This document shows positions 1-10,542 of a stretch of 64,000 nucleotides of DNA, one piece after another. The stretch is from Cercospora beticola. Taxonomy: Eukaryota; Ascomycota; Dothideomycetes; Mycosphaerellales; Mycosphaerellaceae. Within the stretch, counting starts at the first letter, position 1. Each line of letters starts with the position of its first letter. A model generated the notes under the pieces. It ran no database searches. It had not been told where the DNA came from and worked only from the letters and a program-made list of their open reading frames with translations. The stretch spans positions 2,418,001 to 2,482,000 of the forward strand of contig NC_088941.1 of assembly GCF_033473495.1 (NCBI RefSeq), read 5' to 3'. Both the position numbers and the translations under genes were made by a program.

Positions 1-592
1 GCTAATAATTGCGCTGATCTCACTCGATGAGCAATCGTTGCGTATTATCCATAGGAAATGTGGAACGGCTGCGCCATGGAAGCCAGGTTGTGTGGATTCA
101 GCCTGTTGGCTGATACCTACAGATGTTGATCAAGTCAATGACTTCACGAGCGTCAAGTCTCCCGTCCGCAGACCTCTGTCTGTTGTCGACAGACATATGA
201 CTACCGCAGAGAATGAGGGAAGAGGAAGTTCAATATCGTTCGAAGTCAGTGGATTTACGCGTTAGATGCGACAACCATAGGCAGATCTATCTCAACGCAT
301 TGTGCATTACATGGTACCATATTAGCCTGTAGCTCTTCCTGGATGACTGCTCAATCGAGCAACGGCGACCCCTGCGCTTCATTCTTACTCCATCCCCATT
401 TGCAAGTACGAAGCATTAAAACTTTGCTACGTTGAGATCGCTTCCCTAGTAATCAAAGTAATGAACATGCAATGACCTTCTCTATGCGGCGGCACTACCG
501 CAGCCTTGCTCTGCGAAGTTGTGGTGAGCTTGACCCTCTAACATTCTCAAGCCGCTGTGCCTCCGAGCGGACATAAGCCAGGAGTATTCTGT
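1..592. other. no supported gene
   Basis: This stretch lies downstream of the HsbA-type gene. It has only short open frames without family-like sequence. I see no RNA gene or repeat. Confidence 0.5.
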
Positions 593-1310
593 TTACTCAT
601 AGGCCGCAAGCACCGTCTTCAAAAATCTCGCATATTTATCCTGGCTGGCCTTGACGCCTTCTGCACAATCTGGAATCCTTTCGACGATACTAAACGCCAA
701 AGCATCCGAGCTATTCTCAATCAATCGTAGAGCGGCCGCAATGGGCGGCGCAAAAGGCGTGCTTTGACGAAGGAACTTTGCCTGCGCATTCAAACTCTCC
801 AGCATCTTGGTCGAATCCGCAGCATAGACGTCAAAAGCTTCGCACACTTCTTGTTGGTCGGCAGTTGAGAACGCAGAAGATGCTTGACGTGCTTGCAGAG
901 TTGTGGACGAGGAGCTGGGCACCAAGTCATCGATGCATTCTTGGAGCTCTGGCTCAGGGAGATTCAAGCACTCTTCCGGGACGTCGGGCACGGTCTGACG
1001 GATCTTGAGGGCGCGTTTCCTGTTTTGAAGAGCAGCGACTTGAGTGGTCTCAAGATCGATAAGCTCTTTCATGCTGTTGACCAGTTTCTGCGTACGCAAT
1101 TAGCAACCATGTGCTTAATGTGAGAAAAGCATTCGTCCGTACTGGTGCTTCGCTAAAGACATTTGTTGGCGAAACGTTATCGGCGATGGTAGCAGCTTCT
1201 GACGACTTGGCATTGATGTCGCTGAGGCCTTGTGTGATCTTAGAAGCTGTCACTTGTGCACTCGTTGCTGCGGCTAGTGAAGCCAAGACCATCGATTTTA
1301 TGAAGTGCAT
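593..1310 (-). CDS. HsbA-type secreted cell-surface protein
   Basis: Predicted 220 aa secreted protein of the hydrophobic surface-binding protein A / cell-wall galactomannoprotein family. Exon 1 is 1310-1143 and exon 2 is 1087-593. The 55 nt phase-0 intron has a GTACGG donor, a CTAAT branch point and a CAG acceptor. The N terminus is a clear signal peptide (MHFIKSMVLASLAAATSAQ). The mature part is mostly helical and Ala/Ser/Leu-rich, with a run of small residues and Thr/Ser near residue 110. In this family such proteins sit in the wall or medium and bind hydrophobic surfaces; some help recruit cutinases. The start codon was chosen because it is the ATG directly before the signal peptide. The length suits the family (about 170-230 aa). 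The exact ligand cannot be read from the sequence. Confidence 0.8.
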
Positions 1311-1988
1311 GGTGTGAAAATCGTCGAGGTGTAATATGGTGTCTCTGGTATGATGAGGCAAAAGGACGGGAGAGAAGAGGTCGATGGCCGATAGCAAGAG
1401 AGGCGATACGTCTCCCTTTTATGGTGCTCTATGATCGGTCAGACTGCTTTGCGACATGACTGCACTGATTGTCCAACTGTCAATCCACCATGTCACTTGT
1501 GTTGCCCGGTTGAGATATCAACGTACTTTTGATCGCAAAATCCAGCGCTTTCCGTTTCAGGAAAATGTGGCGGAACGGTAACGTATAGGAGGAGCCGTGT
1601 TGCTGTGAACCGTTCTGCACGGCTTTCGGATGAACGATACCAGCCGTTCGTTCAAGGACGCCGGCGGATGTATCGATGTGTGCCATTCGCCCTCTTCATC
1701 GCTCTGCCATACTGCCTCGACCGAATTAACGCTGCAAGATACAAGGCACCATGCAGTGTGTGACTGCTTCGCAGCCATGTCTTGTATCAAAACGTCAGCG
1801 GCTTTGTCGATCTCACTAAACCAGCTAAGAATTTTCTACCAGACTTCGGGAAAAGGCATATCAACGGTCGTACCAAGATACAGAAAGCTCAACGATCCAC
1901 GCAAAAGCATACGATATTTACAATCAGCGGAACATCAGATTTGATACTTGTAACTCGTGAGCGTCCACGCTTTTAGTCCGCTCGACTC
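1311..1988. other. intergenic, no supported gene
   Basis: This is the upstream region of the HsbA-type gene and the 3' flank of the dehydrogenase. Overlapping short ORFs on both strands look like chance frames. Confidence 0.45.
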
Positions 1989-3083
1989 CTAGAGCTTAGC
2001 TTTATGTTCCTTGAACCACTCATCCAGCATACCAGTAACATGCAACCAAATCGAGCTATGATCAAGATCCTACCCGCAAAACCCGTCAGTAAAATACAAA
2101 TCCCCTACTCAAACTCTTCACATCAAAAACAAGACTCACCCTCGTCCTCTCATCCTCATCCACCCTCCTAAAAGCCTCAAACGCCACATTCCCAACACTA
2201 GGCTCCAATCCCACCTTCTCCGCCGCCCTCATCGCAATCCCCAAATCCTTCAACCCCAACCTCACCGCAAAAGCCCTCTCAAAATTCCGACTCGAAGGCG
2301 CATCATCCACAATCCCCAGCACAGGCTGCTCAAGCCCCATAACCCAAGAATTTGCCGCGCCGTCTGTCATACACTGCCATAGAACTTTCTTGTCAATTCC
2401 GTATCTAATTCCCAACGCCATACCTTCTGTAGCAGTCAAAAGCTTCACGATACAAACGTAATTGTGAGCGATTTTGGCGACTTGGCCCATGCCCAATTTG
2501 CCGCAGAAGCGGATTTTTGAGGGGACGCCGACGAGGGATAGGATGGAGTGGATTTGGTGGCCGGTTTTGTCGACGCTTGTTGGGTGGCCGACCATGAAGG
2601 CTAGTTGGCCTTCTCGCGCGTCCCAGGCTCCGCCTGATACTGTGGCGTCGACGAAAGTGCCGAGTCCGGCTTGCATGATTTTGTTGCCGATTTCGATTGT
2701 GTCGTCGATGTCGATGGTGCTGCATTCGATGAGAAGTCTGTTTGGCGATGGAGTTGCTGCAAGTACGCCGTCGCCCTTGAGGTAAACGTCTCGAACGATT
2801 TTGGTAGATGGGAGACTTGAGATGACAATTTCGCTTTGGCTCGCAAGGTCTTTCACTGATCGACAGATGTTGACGCTGCCATATTGGGTGTATTCTTGGA
2901 CGAATCGATCGCAGACGGCTTTGTTGACGTCGAACATGTGGAAAGCAGTGTCTCGTGGTAGTTTCTTGCGAAGATTACTGGCGATGCCGTGCCCGATGAC
3001 ACCAAGTCCTGCTTCATTTTAGGCTCAGTAAATCGTCTGCTCGATGGAAGACACGAACCAATGACGCCAATGGATTGGACCAT
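1989..3083 (-). CDS. beta-hydroxyacid dehydrogenase (3-hydroxyisobutyrate dehydrogenase family)
   Basis: Predicted 324 aa NAD(P)-dependent enzyme oxidising a beta-hydroxyacid to the semialdehyde. Exons are 3083-3059, 3008-2140 and 2069-1989. Intron 1 splits the nucleotide-binding motif. Once joined, the N terminus reads IGVIGLGVIGHGIASNL, a classic Rossmann GxGxxG. Further family motifs are the substrate-binding DATVSGGAWDAREG segment and GMGQVAKIAHN, which carries the expected catalytic lysine. The last exon adds a 26-residue tail ending in EWFKEHKAKL. It is transcribed divergently from the DddP-like gene and shares its promoter, so both may act in one catabolic route. A 3-hydroxypropionate-type substrate would fit acrylate breakdown, but that is inference. 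The coding strand is C-rich in the first half and G-rich in the second. Confidence 0.85.
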
Positions 3084-3588
3084 GATGCTGGAAAGCCCAA
3101 GTCTGTGCTTACCATAAATGAGTCGAGTGAAAGGTAGTGAGATGTAGGCCACAGTCACTGCCACAAGCTCATATATGTATCTAATCGACGTTCAGATACG
3201 AAGGGAGTGAAGGAATGCCAAGACGGATTGGGGCGGACTCTCAGGCAAAGGTACTTTGCCGTCCGTCAACAGCTTCGATACGCTGTGAAGGAGCGCAGCA
3301 AATCACAGGCCCAGCTTTCATAGGCTCCGAACTTTGGCGATCCACATCAAGAGCTTGCATCGACCGAGGATAGCAGACAAGTGTTGAACTGCACTGATCC
3401 TGCAGATAGAATGCCGTAATGGAACGGTCATGTGATCGGACAGCCCGATCATGTGAGCGGCCTCGTTGTAGCGCGTCCTACGTTTGATCATGACACCAGA
3501 TACTCCATTTGAGGTTTCATCCTCGAGACGGAATCTTCGTGCCAATTCTCGGTTCAAGTCGCTTCATCCGCGGCTCCTTCATACCACC
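3084..3588. promoter_or_regulatory. bidirectional promoter of dehydrogenase and DddP-like gene
   Basis: This is the 505 bp gap between two divergent start codons. It holds a palindrome at 3433-3451 (listed separately) with TCATGTGA repeated on both sides (3429-3435 partly, and 3449-3456). There is no TATA box I would insist on. The DddP-like start sits in a good Kozak context (ACCACCATGC). Confidence 0.55.
3433..3451. promoter_or_regulatory. candidate Zn2Cys6 binding palindrome CGG-N5-CCG
   Basis: The sequence TGATCGG-ACAGC-CCGATCA is a perfect 7 bp inverted repeat around a 5 bp spacer. Its core is CGG (3437-3439), five bases, then CCG (3445-3447). Dimeric Zn2Cys6 regulators bind inverted CGG triplets with a regulator-specific spacing. 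Two such regulators are encoded 1.4-4.3 kb away. Which one binds is unknown. Confidence 0.5.
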
Positions 3589-4901
3589 ATGCCTGCATAC
3601 CTAGACTGGTCGAACGAACGTGACGACCTCTCCGACATCGAATTGCTAGACAGAGCACCAGAAAGTGCCGGCATTGATTTGAAAGCGGTACGCCTCTATC
3701 GACTCAATCGAGTAAGGACACAAATGAAGCAACACGGCGTTGATGCTGTAATTCTCTCCGATCCAGTGAACATCCGCTACGCCACCGGAACTCGGAATAT
3801 GCAAATCTTCAGCATGCGGAATGCACCTTCTCGCTATCTCCTTCTCACAGCAGACCGTTCTGTTCTTTTCGAATTCACGGGCTGTGAACACCTCGGAAAA
3901 GGTTACGAGACAGTAGACGAGGTTCGAGTGGCGAAGACTGCAAGTTTCGTTGCTGCGGGTCCGAATATTGCCGAGCGAGAACGATCTTGGGCTGAAGAGA
4001 TGGGTAATTTGGTGAAGGAGCTTGTTGGAGAAGGCGCCACACTTGGTCTTGAGCGCCTGAATGCTAATGTTGCGATTGCGTTGAAAGACCTCGGGTTCCG
4101 CGTCGTTGATGCACAGGCACCCATCGAGATGGCGCGTGCGGTCAAGTCGAAAGAAGAGCTGAAGTGTGTCATTGCTTCGCTGCGAGCAACAGAAATTGCA
4201 GTAGGCAAGGTTCGAGACGCCATACGACCTGGCATGACTGAGAACGAACTGTGGTCCGTGTTGCATCAATCCATTATTGCGCAGAATGGCGACTATTGCG
4301 AGACGCGCCTGCTCAGCGCAGGTCCGAGAACAAATCCATGGTTTCAGGAGTCATCCAGTTTCACGATTGGACGCAATCAACTCGTGGCGCTGGACACCGA
4401 TGTGTGAGTAGCGTGTAGATGATAGCGCCCGGCTGTATGCTGACCGCTTGGTGCAGGATTGGTTGTCATGGATACTTCTCTGACTTCTCTCGTACGTTCC
4501 ACACCGGTCCGGATGCACCCAGCCCGGCGCAGAAAGAGTTGTACCAAGTAGCACACGAGCAAGTCCAGCACAACATCAGTATCATCAAGCCAGGAATGAC
4601 GTTTCGGGAGTATGCTGACCAGGCCTGGGACATTCCTCGAAAGTATTATGCCAACAGGTATTACCTGTCAGCACACGGTTGTGGTATGTCTGGCGAGTAT
4701 CCGTACATCTACCATCTAGGAGACTTTCAAGATGCAGGATATGATGGCGTAATCGAGCCAGGTATGGTACTCTGTGTCGAGAGCTATATTGGGGAAGAGG
4801 GCGGGGCTGAGGGTGTCAAACTTGAGCAGCAGATTGTCGTGACAGATACTGGGACAGAATTGCTGTCAGAATTCCCATTCGAGGATAGTCTGCTGTATTG
4901 A
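3589..4901 (+). CDS. DddP-like M24 metalloprotein (DMSP lyase family candidate)
   Basis: Predicted 419 aa, exons 3589-4403 and 4457-4901; the 53 nt intron (GTGAGT...GTGCAG) joins DTDV to IGCHG. It has a creatinase-like N-terminal half (SDPVNIRYATGTRNMQ) and a pita-bread C-terminal half. Candidate metal ligands are Asp269, Asp271, Asp281, His345, Glu380 and Glu395. Their spacing (+2, +10, +64, +99, +114) equals that I recall for Roseobacter DddP (Asp295, 297, 307, His371, Glu406, Glu421). ETRLLSAGPRTNPWFQE and the N-half motif also resemble DddP rather than prolidase. DddP cleaves dimethylsulfoniopropionate to DMS and acrylate, and fungal homologues are known. One oddity: the residue six after the metal His, proposed as catalytic Asp in DddP, is Gly351 here, followed by Glu352. 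The substrate is therefore open; another M24 lyase or hydrolase is possible. Confidence 0.8.
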
Positions 4902-4946
4902 ATCAACTATAGCCAGCACACTGATATGTATGTTCCAGTCGTTGGG

Positions 4947-7386
4947 CTACCAAGGTCCAGGCGTAGGATCAAGGGGATAATACTCTGACCAGGGCACGCC
5001 GAAGAGACTCCAAGCGTTTGTAGAGTCCCACTGTGTCCCGGACATGGCATCACTGGGTACGCCTTGAGTGAGGGACTCAGCAGTGTAGCTCGCACTGGTA
5101 TCCGTTAAACCAAAATTGCCCGTCTCAGGCCCTGATGAAGCCCGTCGATAGTCTTCCGCATGCGTCGTGTCCGCCTGACAGTCCGCATGATCATTATACT
5201 TCGAGGTTGCGGCATAGTCGAGGAGAACCTTCATCAGCTGGATGTCTTCTTCCGGAAGAGAAACTTCTCGAAAGCCACATTTTGGCTGGGCGCCGTCATA
5301 TTGTCCATCGACATATCGAAGTGTTCGAACGGATCGAAAACGGATTCTCAGCTTCTTCAGTATTTGGACCTACTTGAATTTAGCAAACAGAAAAACCACA
5401 CGATGGAATCAAGATTCACCAGCTTTTCCATGTTAGGCCACATTTCTGCTAGTCTTTCGACGAATCCGAGACACTTATCGAACTTCTCCTTGGAGGAGAT
5501 CGTAGTTGTTGTACTCTCGTTCGAGGCATGTTCAAGATGAATAGAGGCACCAATAGCAACAAGATATCCCGTGAAAGGCTCGTATAGCTGAAGGCCAGCC
5601 TCTTGCATCTCCATGACTAATCTGAAGATCCAATCGGCATACAGCCTCGCCGTGTGATAAGATTGCTGTAGGAACGTCAGTGGAAGACGAGTTTGCACGT
5701 GTCGAGCCTGCATGAAAATGACAAATTCATGGTTCCTATGCGTCTGTCAGCCAGCTTCTGTAGGAGGGGAGGCAAGGCTGACAAGTAGCAATAGCAGGCG
5801 GAATCGAGTAGGTGGTAAATCGTGCGCTCTCGAAAGTATGGTTTGAGATGGGGCTCTTGAAGCACGCGGGTGACTGGACCGGTGCTCGTGTAGCTATGGT
5901 GAGCAGATTCTACATCAATTAGTTTGACGGATTTGTAGCATCCGTTCAGAATGCACGCACTGGTCTCCACCTCAAGGAGTCTGGACGAGAGGGCTCCTCG
6001 CGCCGAGCTGCCCATCCAGAATGGCTTATCACCTGTGCTGAAATCGCTGTCCAGACTGCGGAAGATTTCTCCAGCCAGGCACATCAGGTCAAGATTAACT
6101 GAAGCTATGCCCGCAAGTTTGTTCCCTCTCGCATCGAGGGAGTAGGAGTCCAAGCTGTAGATATCCCGGTCACCCGATAATTCTGTGGGCGAGGTCAGTA
6201 GACAGGCAGTGAAAGAAGCGATAGGAGCGGCACAGGGCGCAGTGCCATCTCCACAACACATCTGATCGAGCAGAAGTAACGACCAGACGATCTCCCAACG
6301 ACTGATCTCAGCACTCGCATGGGCGGCTGCCGGATCAGAATTTCCAGAGTTCCAATAGCGCAGAGGCAGTCTCTCTGCTATGCGGAGTCCTAAAGCAATT
6401 TGCCGCTGGGCTCTGGCGGTATTTCCGACTGTCGGACATTCATCAATATAACCGTGCAGTATGAAGAAGGATATTCTCAAAGTCATACCTGCCATATCGT
6501 ACTGGACCATTACACACAGGCCTTGGAGGTACGACCCATCGAAGTTTCCGGCAGCATATGCCTCTACCAATAGTTGCCAAGCTCGCTCGGCGTACCCAAG
6601 GGAATGATCGTTTCGTGCTGCATTGTCCTGGAACTTGTGGCGGTCGGCTGTGCGGGAGAGCAAAGCTAGCATCGGAAAGCAGACTATGTCCGGCGGCCTT
6701 TTGGCAGTGTGCCATGTCTTGCTTTCGGGGCGCGAGAACAACGGCAACGGCTGGCCGGTGAATCGATCTCGATAAAGCTCAAGACATGAGTTTGATAAGC
6801 TGTGCAAGTCAGATTCTTCCTCGTAACAGCTGTCAACTGGTGCGGAGATCTCAGCAAGCTCACGTAGATTCGATGCTGTCGTTGTGTCGAGGCTGGATGT
6901 CGTTTGCGCCCGCACGGATGTGCGGAGCCAGTATTGGACATGGCGTCTCTAATATTGTATGTGTCGCGGACAACGCGTTGCCCTCGGAGTCCGTCTCTCT
7001 CAAAGATCTGTGAATGGTGAGCTGCATGAAAAGCAGCGCTTCCTGGAAGCAGCATACTCGATTTCCTGCGCAAGAAGCTTCAGGCTATTCTCAAGCTGCC
7101 CCAGACGCTCAAGGCGATCACGCGTTGGCGGTCGAGTCTGTCGCTACATTGTATTAGTATCAACTGGACGGCTATTGGCGAGTGGGTCCACACGAGCCTG
7201 AGAAGAGTATTGGCAGTGCTGTCCCAAGCGCACGCACGGTAGAGCACTCTGGCTCCTCTCGTGGACATCGGATCTTCTTCCGCCTACACGGTGTTAGGGA
7301 AGTCTCGCACTGGCCAAAGAAGACGCTTGCCGACAATTCAGGCACGCGCGGAGGGCACGATGTGTTGATCGTGAAGGCGTTGACAT
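4947..7386 (-). CDS. Zn2Cys6 fungal transcription factor, zinc cluster interrupted by a one-base frameshift
   Basis: Reconstructed exons: 7386-7331, 7283-7192, 7143-7058, about 6892-5783, 5735-5420, 5369-4947. The start ATG begins MSTPSRSTHRALRACLNCR. The first intron (7330-7284) is GC-AG (GCAAGC donor, CTAAC branch point) and joins CLNCR to RKKIRC. The cluster then reads PREEPECST in one frame and CVRLGQHCQYS in the next: one extra base near 7237 breaks the ORF. After it come a linker and a coiled coil (RLERLGQLENSLKLLAQE). A fungal-specific middle-homology region follows (PF04082 type: SRWEIVWSLLLLDQ, NHEFVIFMQAR). The C terminus ends in PLDPTPGPW. The 7057-6893 intron is the least certain. 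The 3' end is 45 bp from the converging DddP-like gene, so local regulation is plausible. The frameshift is either a sequencing error or a real loss of DNA binding. Confidence 0.75.
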
Positions 7387-7903
7387 CCTGGCTGGTACTT
7401 TCAACACTGAAAGACTGCTCGCTAGGACACTAGGTCTCACGGTTCATGATAAGAAACGTTACATCTGGCGGCGCTCGATACCGCCCAAGCTTGAATGTAT
7501 CGCAAGACTTCTCGCTTCTCACCGGGTCGCGTGTGGTCGAACAGGAGCTTGAGCACCGCTGAGCGCTTTATGGGTGCCTTGAGATTGCTGCGGAACTTGT
7601 ACCTTCCGTCCTGCGGTAGTAACATCTTTCTGGCCGATGCACTGTTCTACAATCGAAAGTGCCATTGATACATCTCTAGCCTCTCGAGCACCACCAACAA
7701 CCACCCAGCAGAGCACGTGGAAGACTCACGATGTCGGGTTTCCCAAAACCGGCTATGGCCGCTCTGAGATTCGGAACCAAGTGGAGTCGCGATGGAGCTT
7801 CGCGTGAGTAAGCGAGAGCGGCGATCCGCGCCATTCAGTGGCGGACGTCGTCTCTACGCAACTACCGACATGAGCAGTGGCAGGGAGCAGGCCAAGCCAA
7901 GGC
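7387..7903. promoter_or_regulatory. divergent promoter between two regulators
   Basis: This 517 bp gap separates the divergent start codons of the two Zn2Cys6 genes. I see no clear palindromic CGG site, and the ORFs here are short. Confidence 0.4.
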
Positions 7904-9548
7904 ATGCCGCGGAGGAGTACGGGCTGCCTCAAGTGCAGACAGCGCAAGATCCGATGCTCGGAAGAACGTCCCGGTTGTCGGAAGTGCCTGATTCATGGGG
8001 TGGCGTGTCCGGGCTACAAGGTCGCACGCAAAGGCGACATCGAGTTCCACGACCAGACGGATCAGACCGTCCTGCGCCTCCAGGCCGACCCGGAGGAGCT
8101 GAGAAGACCAAGCAAGGCCTCTTTTCCAGGATCGACAACTCCCGAAAAGCTGACTTTCACGTGGGCCTCCTTTGACGCAGGAACGCAGCCGCCAAACGTA
8201 CGCCAAACACCGCCCGTGACAGCCAATCCCTTGGCTCACAACAATCCCACCTTATCGTTGCATTCGCCAGCCGCAATTCGTGTCCGCCTGTACGAGACCT
8301 TCCTCCGCTACTATGTCCCGCGGGACGTGTCTTCCCATGGCCAAGGCGTGTGGTCATCCAACAAGAATCTCCTCACCCACTTAATGTTTTCTCTGCAAAA
8401 GTGTAGGCCATGTCTACCACACGCGCTGGATGCTCTAGCACTGGTCCAGATCGGGTCGATACACCACGACAAGAGCCTCATTCAGAAAGCCATTGAAGCT
8501 TACACAAAGTCCCTGGCGAGTCTGCGAGTCGCGCTATCCAAGCCGGAGAGCGTGCACGATGACACAGTAATGGCCACGACCTGTATGCTATCCTCTTGTG
8601 AATTCTACACCGAGTTTCGTGTCCAAGGCGCGTCCTGGGTAAGTCATCAACGCGGAATACAACGAATTATCGATGCTCGCGGGCCTGCATCCCATCATGA
8701 ACAGCCAGTCCAATCATCTTGGACTCCGTCTACCGGCTCTGCTCGAACGCCACGATCGCCTCGACTTGAACCATGCAGGTTCATCGAATGACTTGGACGA
8801 TCTTTTATTCGACTGTAATGAAATGCAGATGCAGACGCGACGCAATCTAATGGCCTTGCACGCGAGAGAGGCCCGAGACGACAAGTCGTGGATTGCACTA
8901 GTCGAGATCGAACACTTCCATCCATTCTCTGATCTTGTCACAGACCGGACAATGACACGCGCCTTTCGTTTCCCGGGCTTTGAAGTTGCCTATATCCACA
9001 GCTCGCATTGGCTACGCATGTACATGCTTCGGCAAACGATCAGATCTCTGCACGACATGCGACAGCGATTAATCCCTGGCTGGCGACCAGACGAAAAGCA
9101 CGCTGTCACCGAAAGGGAACTCCTCTTCTACGTCCTCAGCTTCTGCCGCCTGGTCCCATTCTTTGTCGAGACTGGGCATGGCGCAACAGGCGACATGTCT
9201 TGCTTCTTCCTCCTCTACATCGCCGAGCAATACTTTCGCAATAACAAACACTGGCGCTGGGTGCGATGGATCAAGCACGTGTCGGAGAGGATCTTCACAA
9301 AAGGCATGAGTATGCCCTTTGGCATTGCGGCGCCGGAATCACCATCCCAAGCAAGCGATGTGCGGTACTCGGACGAAAAGGCTGAGCTGGCATTCAACAG
9401 GATTGAGTTCCCGAATGCGCCGCTATTGCCGGATGTTGGGAGGAATGTCACGCCTCAGGGTACGGTCTGGATGCCCTCTCGGTCTGCACCAACGCCGACT
9501 TCGCCTGCACTTGATCGCGTCAAGCAGCAGATCAGTTCACCCGGGTGA
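7904..9548 (+). CDS. Zn2Cys6 fungal transcription factor (Fungal_trans_2 type)
   Basis: The zinc cluster is complete at residues 6-35: GCLKCRQRKIRC, then a CRKC pair and the last cysteine in GVACPGY. ATG 7904 (MPRRSTGC) is the first ATG in frame upstream of it. A regulatory region follows, with LYETFLRYYVPRD and the family-typical WVSHQRGIQRIIDARGP. The rest of the protein (DDKSWIALVEIEHFHPF, SSHWLRMYMLR and so on to 9548) lies in the +1 frame relative to the first part. The change must occur between about 8690 and 8830. A 121 nt intron (GTCCAA donor at 8706, ATGCAG acceptor) would restore phase but has a poor donor, so a frameshift is equally likely. It is divergent from the other regulator. 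Target genes are unknown. Confidence 0.75.
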
Positions 9549-10032
9549 AACTTTCACAGGCACTACTGCTCTTCATACGACCCGACCCGTAAGAGGTTCA
9601 GCAGTAGTATCAGAATCTATGAGACGATCCTGCTATGCGTGACCGCGCCAAAGCGAGTCATGCAAAGGAACTATGCGGTGGGATACCATCAGCCTCCTCG
9701 CACCGGCCGACAATTGTGAATGAACAAGGGCCGAACCCTTCGCCTTCCACCCTACTGAGCGGTTGTCGACGCCGGTCGAGGAGATTGCGATTGGAACTTC
9801 AGGCCTTGAATGGACGAGAAGACTGATGTGACTTCCAAGCACATTTGTTTGTGCTTTCACAACTCAGGACTTGTTTGTGCTCTCCCACCTGGAGTGTTAA
9901 AAAGCCCAGCACAGGCTTCCACCGCCGGGCTCAGCAGCCAGAGACCAAACTCAGCTCTGCTACCAAAGCGCCCGAGCGAAAAGAAGATCACCACGTCCAA
10001 ACGAGTCACCACGAACGACTCCACAGCCCAAA
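9549..10032. other. intergenic, no supported gene
   Basis: Short overlapping frames only. This is probably the 3' flank of the regulator and the 5' region of the small membrane protein gene. Confidence 0.4.
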
Positions 10033-10332
10033 ATGCCAACACAGAACTTCAACGACATCGCCCTTCCGCTTCTCTCAATTAGTTCTTCCATTGCAGCAGA
10101 TGCACTGAACTTCTTCGGGTTCACTCGTGTGTGTGGAGTCAACCACCCTGCCATCTACTTCGCTTTCTTCAGCGGCTTCATGCTTCCGGTCCTCGGACTA
10201 CGTTTGCGCCCCACCATGACACACAACATCGGCGGTCTTCACATAGGAGCCATGGCCCTGGGAGTCATTGACCTGACGTTCATTGCGGAGTGGGTGTCTC
10301 AAAGAGTCCTGAAGCAAACAGGAGAAGTTTGA
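10033..10332 (+). CDS. small hypothetical membrane protein
   Basis: A single-exon ORF of 99 aa. It starts MPTQNFNDIALPLLS and contains two or three hydrophobic stretches: IALPLLSISSSIAADAL, YFAFFSGFMLPVLGL and IGAMALGVIDLTFIAEW. There is no signal peptide cleavage site I trust and I do not recognise the family. The hydrophobic periodicity and a final charged tail (SQRVLKQTGEV) make chance less likely, but there is no independent support. It lies between a regulator and the convergent MDR enzyme. Confidence 0.45.
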   Translation: MPTQNFNDIALPLLSISSSIAADALNFFGFTRVCGVNHPAIYFAFFSGFMLPVLGLRLRPTMTHNIGGLHIGAMALGVIDLTFIAEWVSQRVLKQTGEV

Positions 10333-10542
10333 CAGGCGCGGCGAAATCTTGTCACGGAGCAGAAGACTCTAAGTTCACGAGAGGCCGGGTGCGACAGGAG
10401 AATGTGCATACTAGTTGCGAAGCTGACTGCCCCACGAAGGCGATTGCACACGCAAATGGCAGTAATGAACGAAAACATCAGGCTACAATGCCATGAGACT
10501 GAATACAAATGCCACTTTATCACGCTGTCACACTGTAATCAA

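Noticed and set aside
8639..8704. Intron with a perfect GTAAGT donor in the second regulator
   Set aside because: It keeps the same frame, so it does not explain the frame change, and it would remove the conserved WVSHQRGIQRIIDARGP segment.
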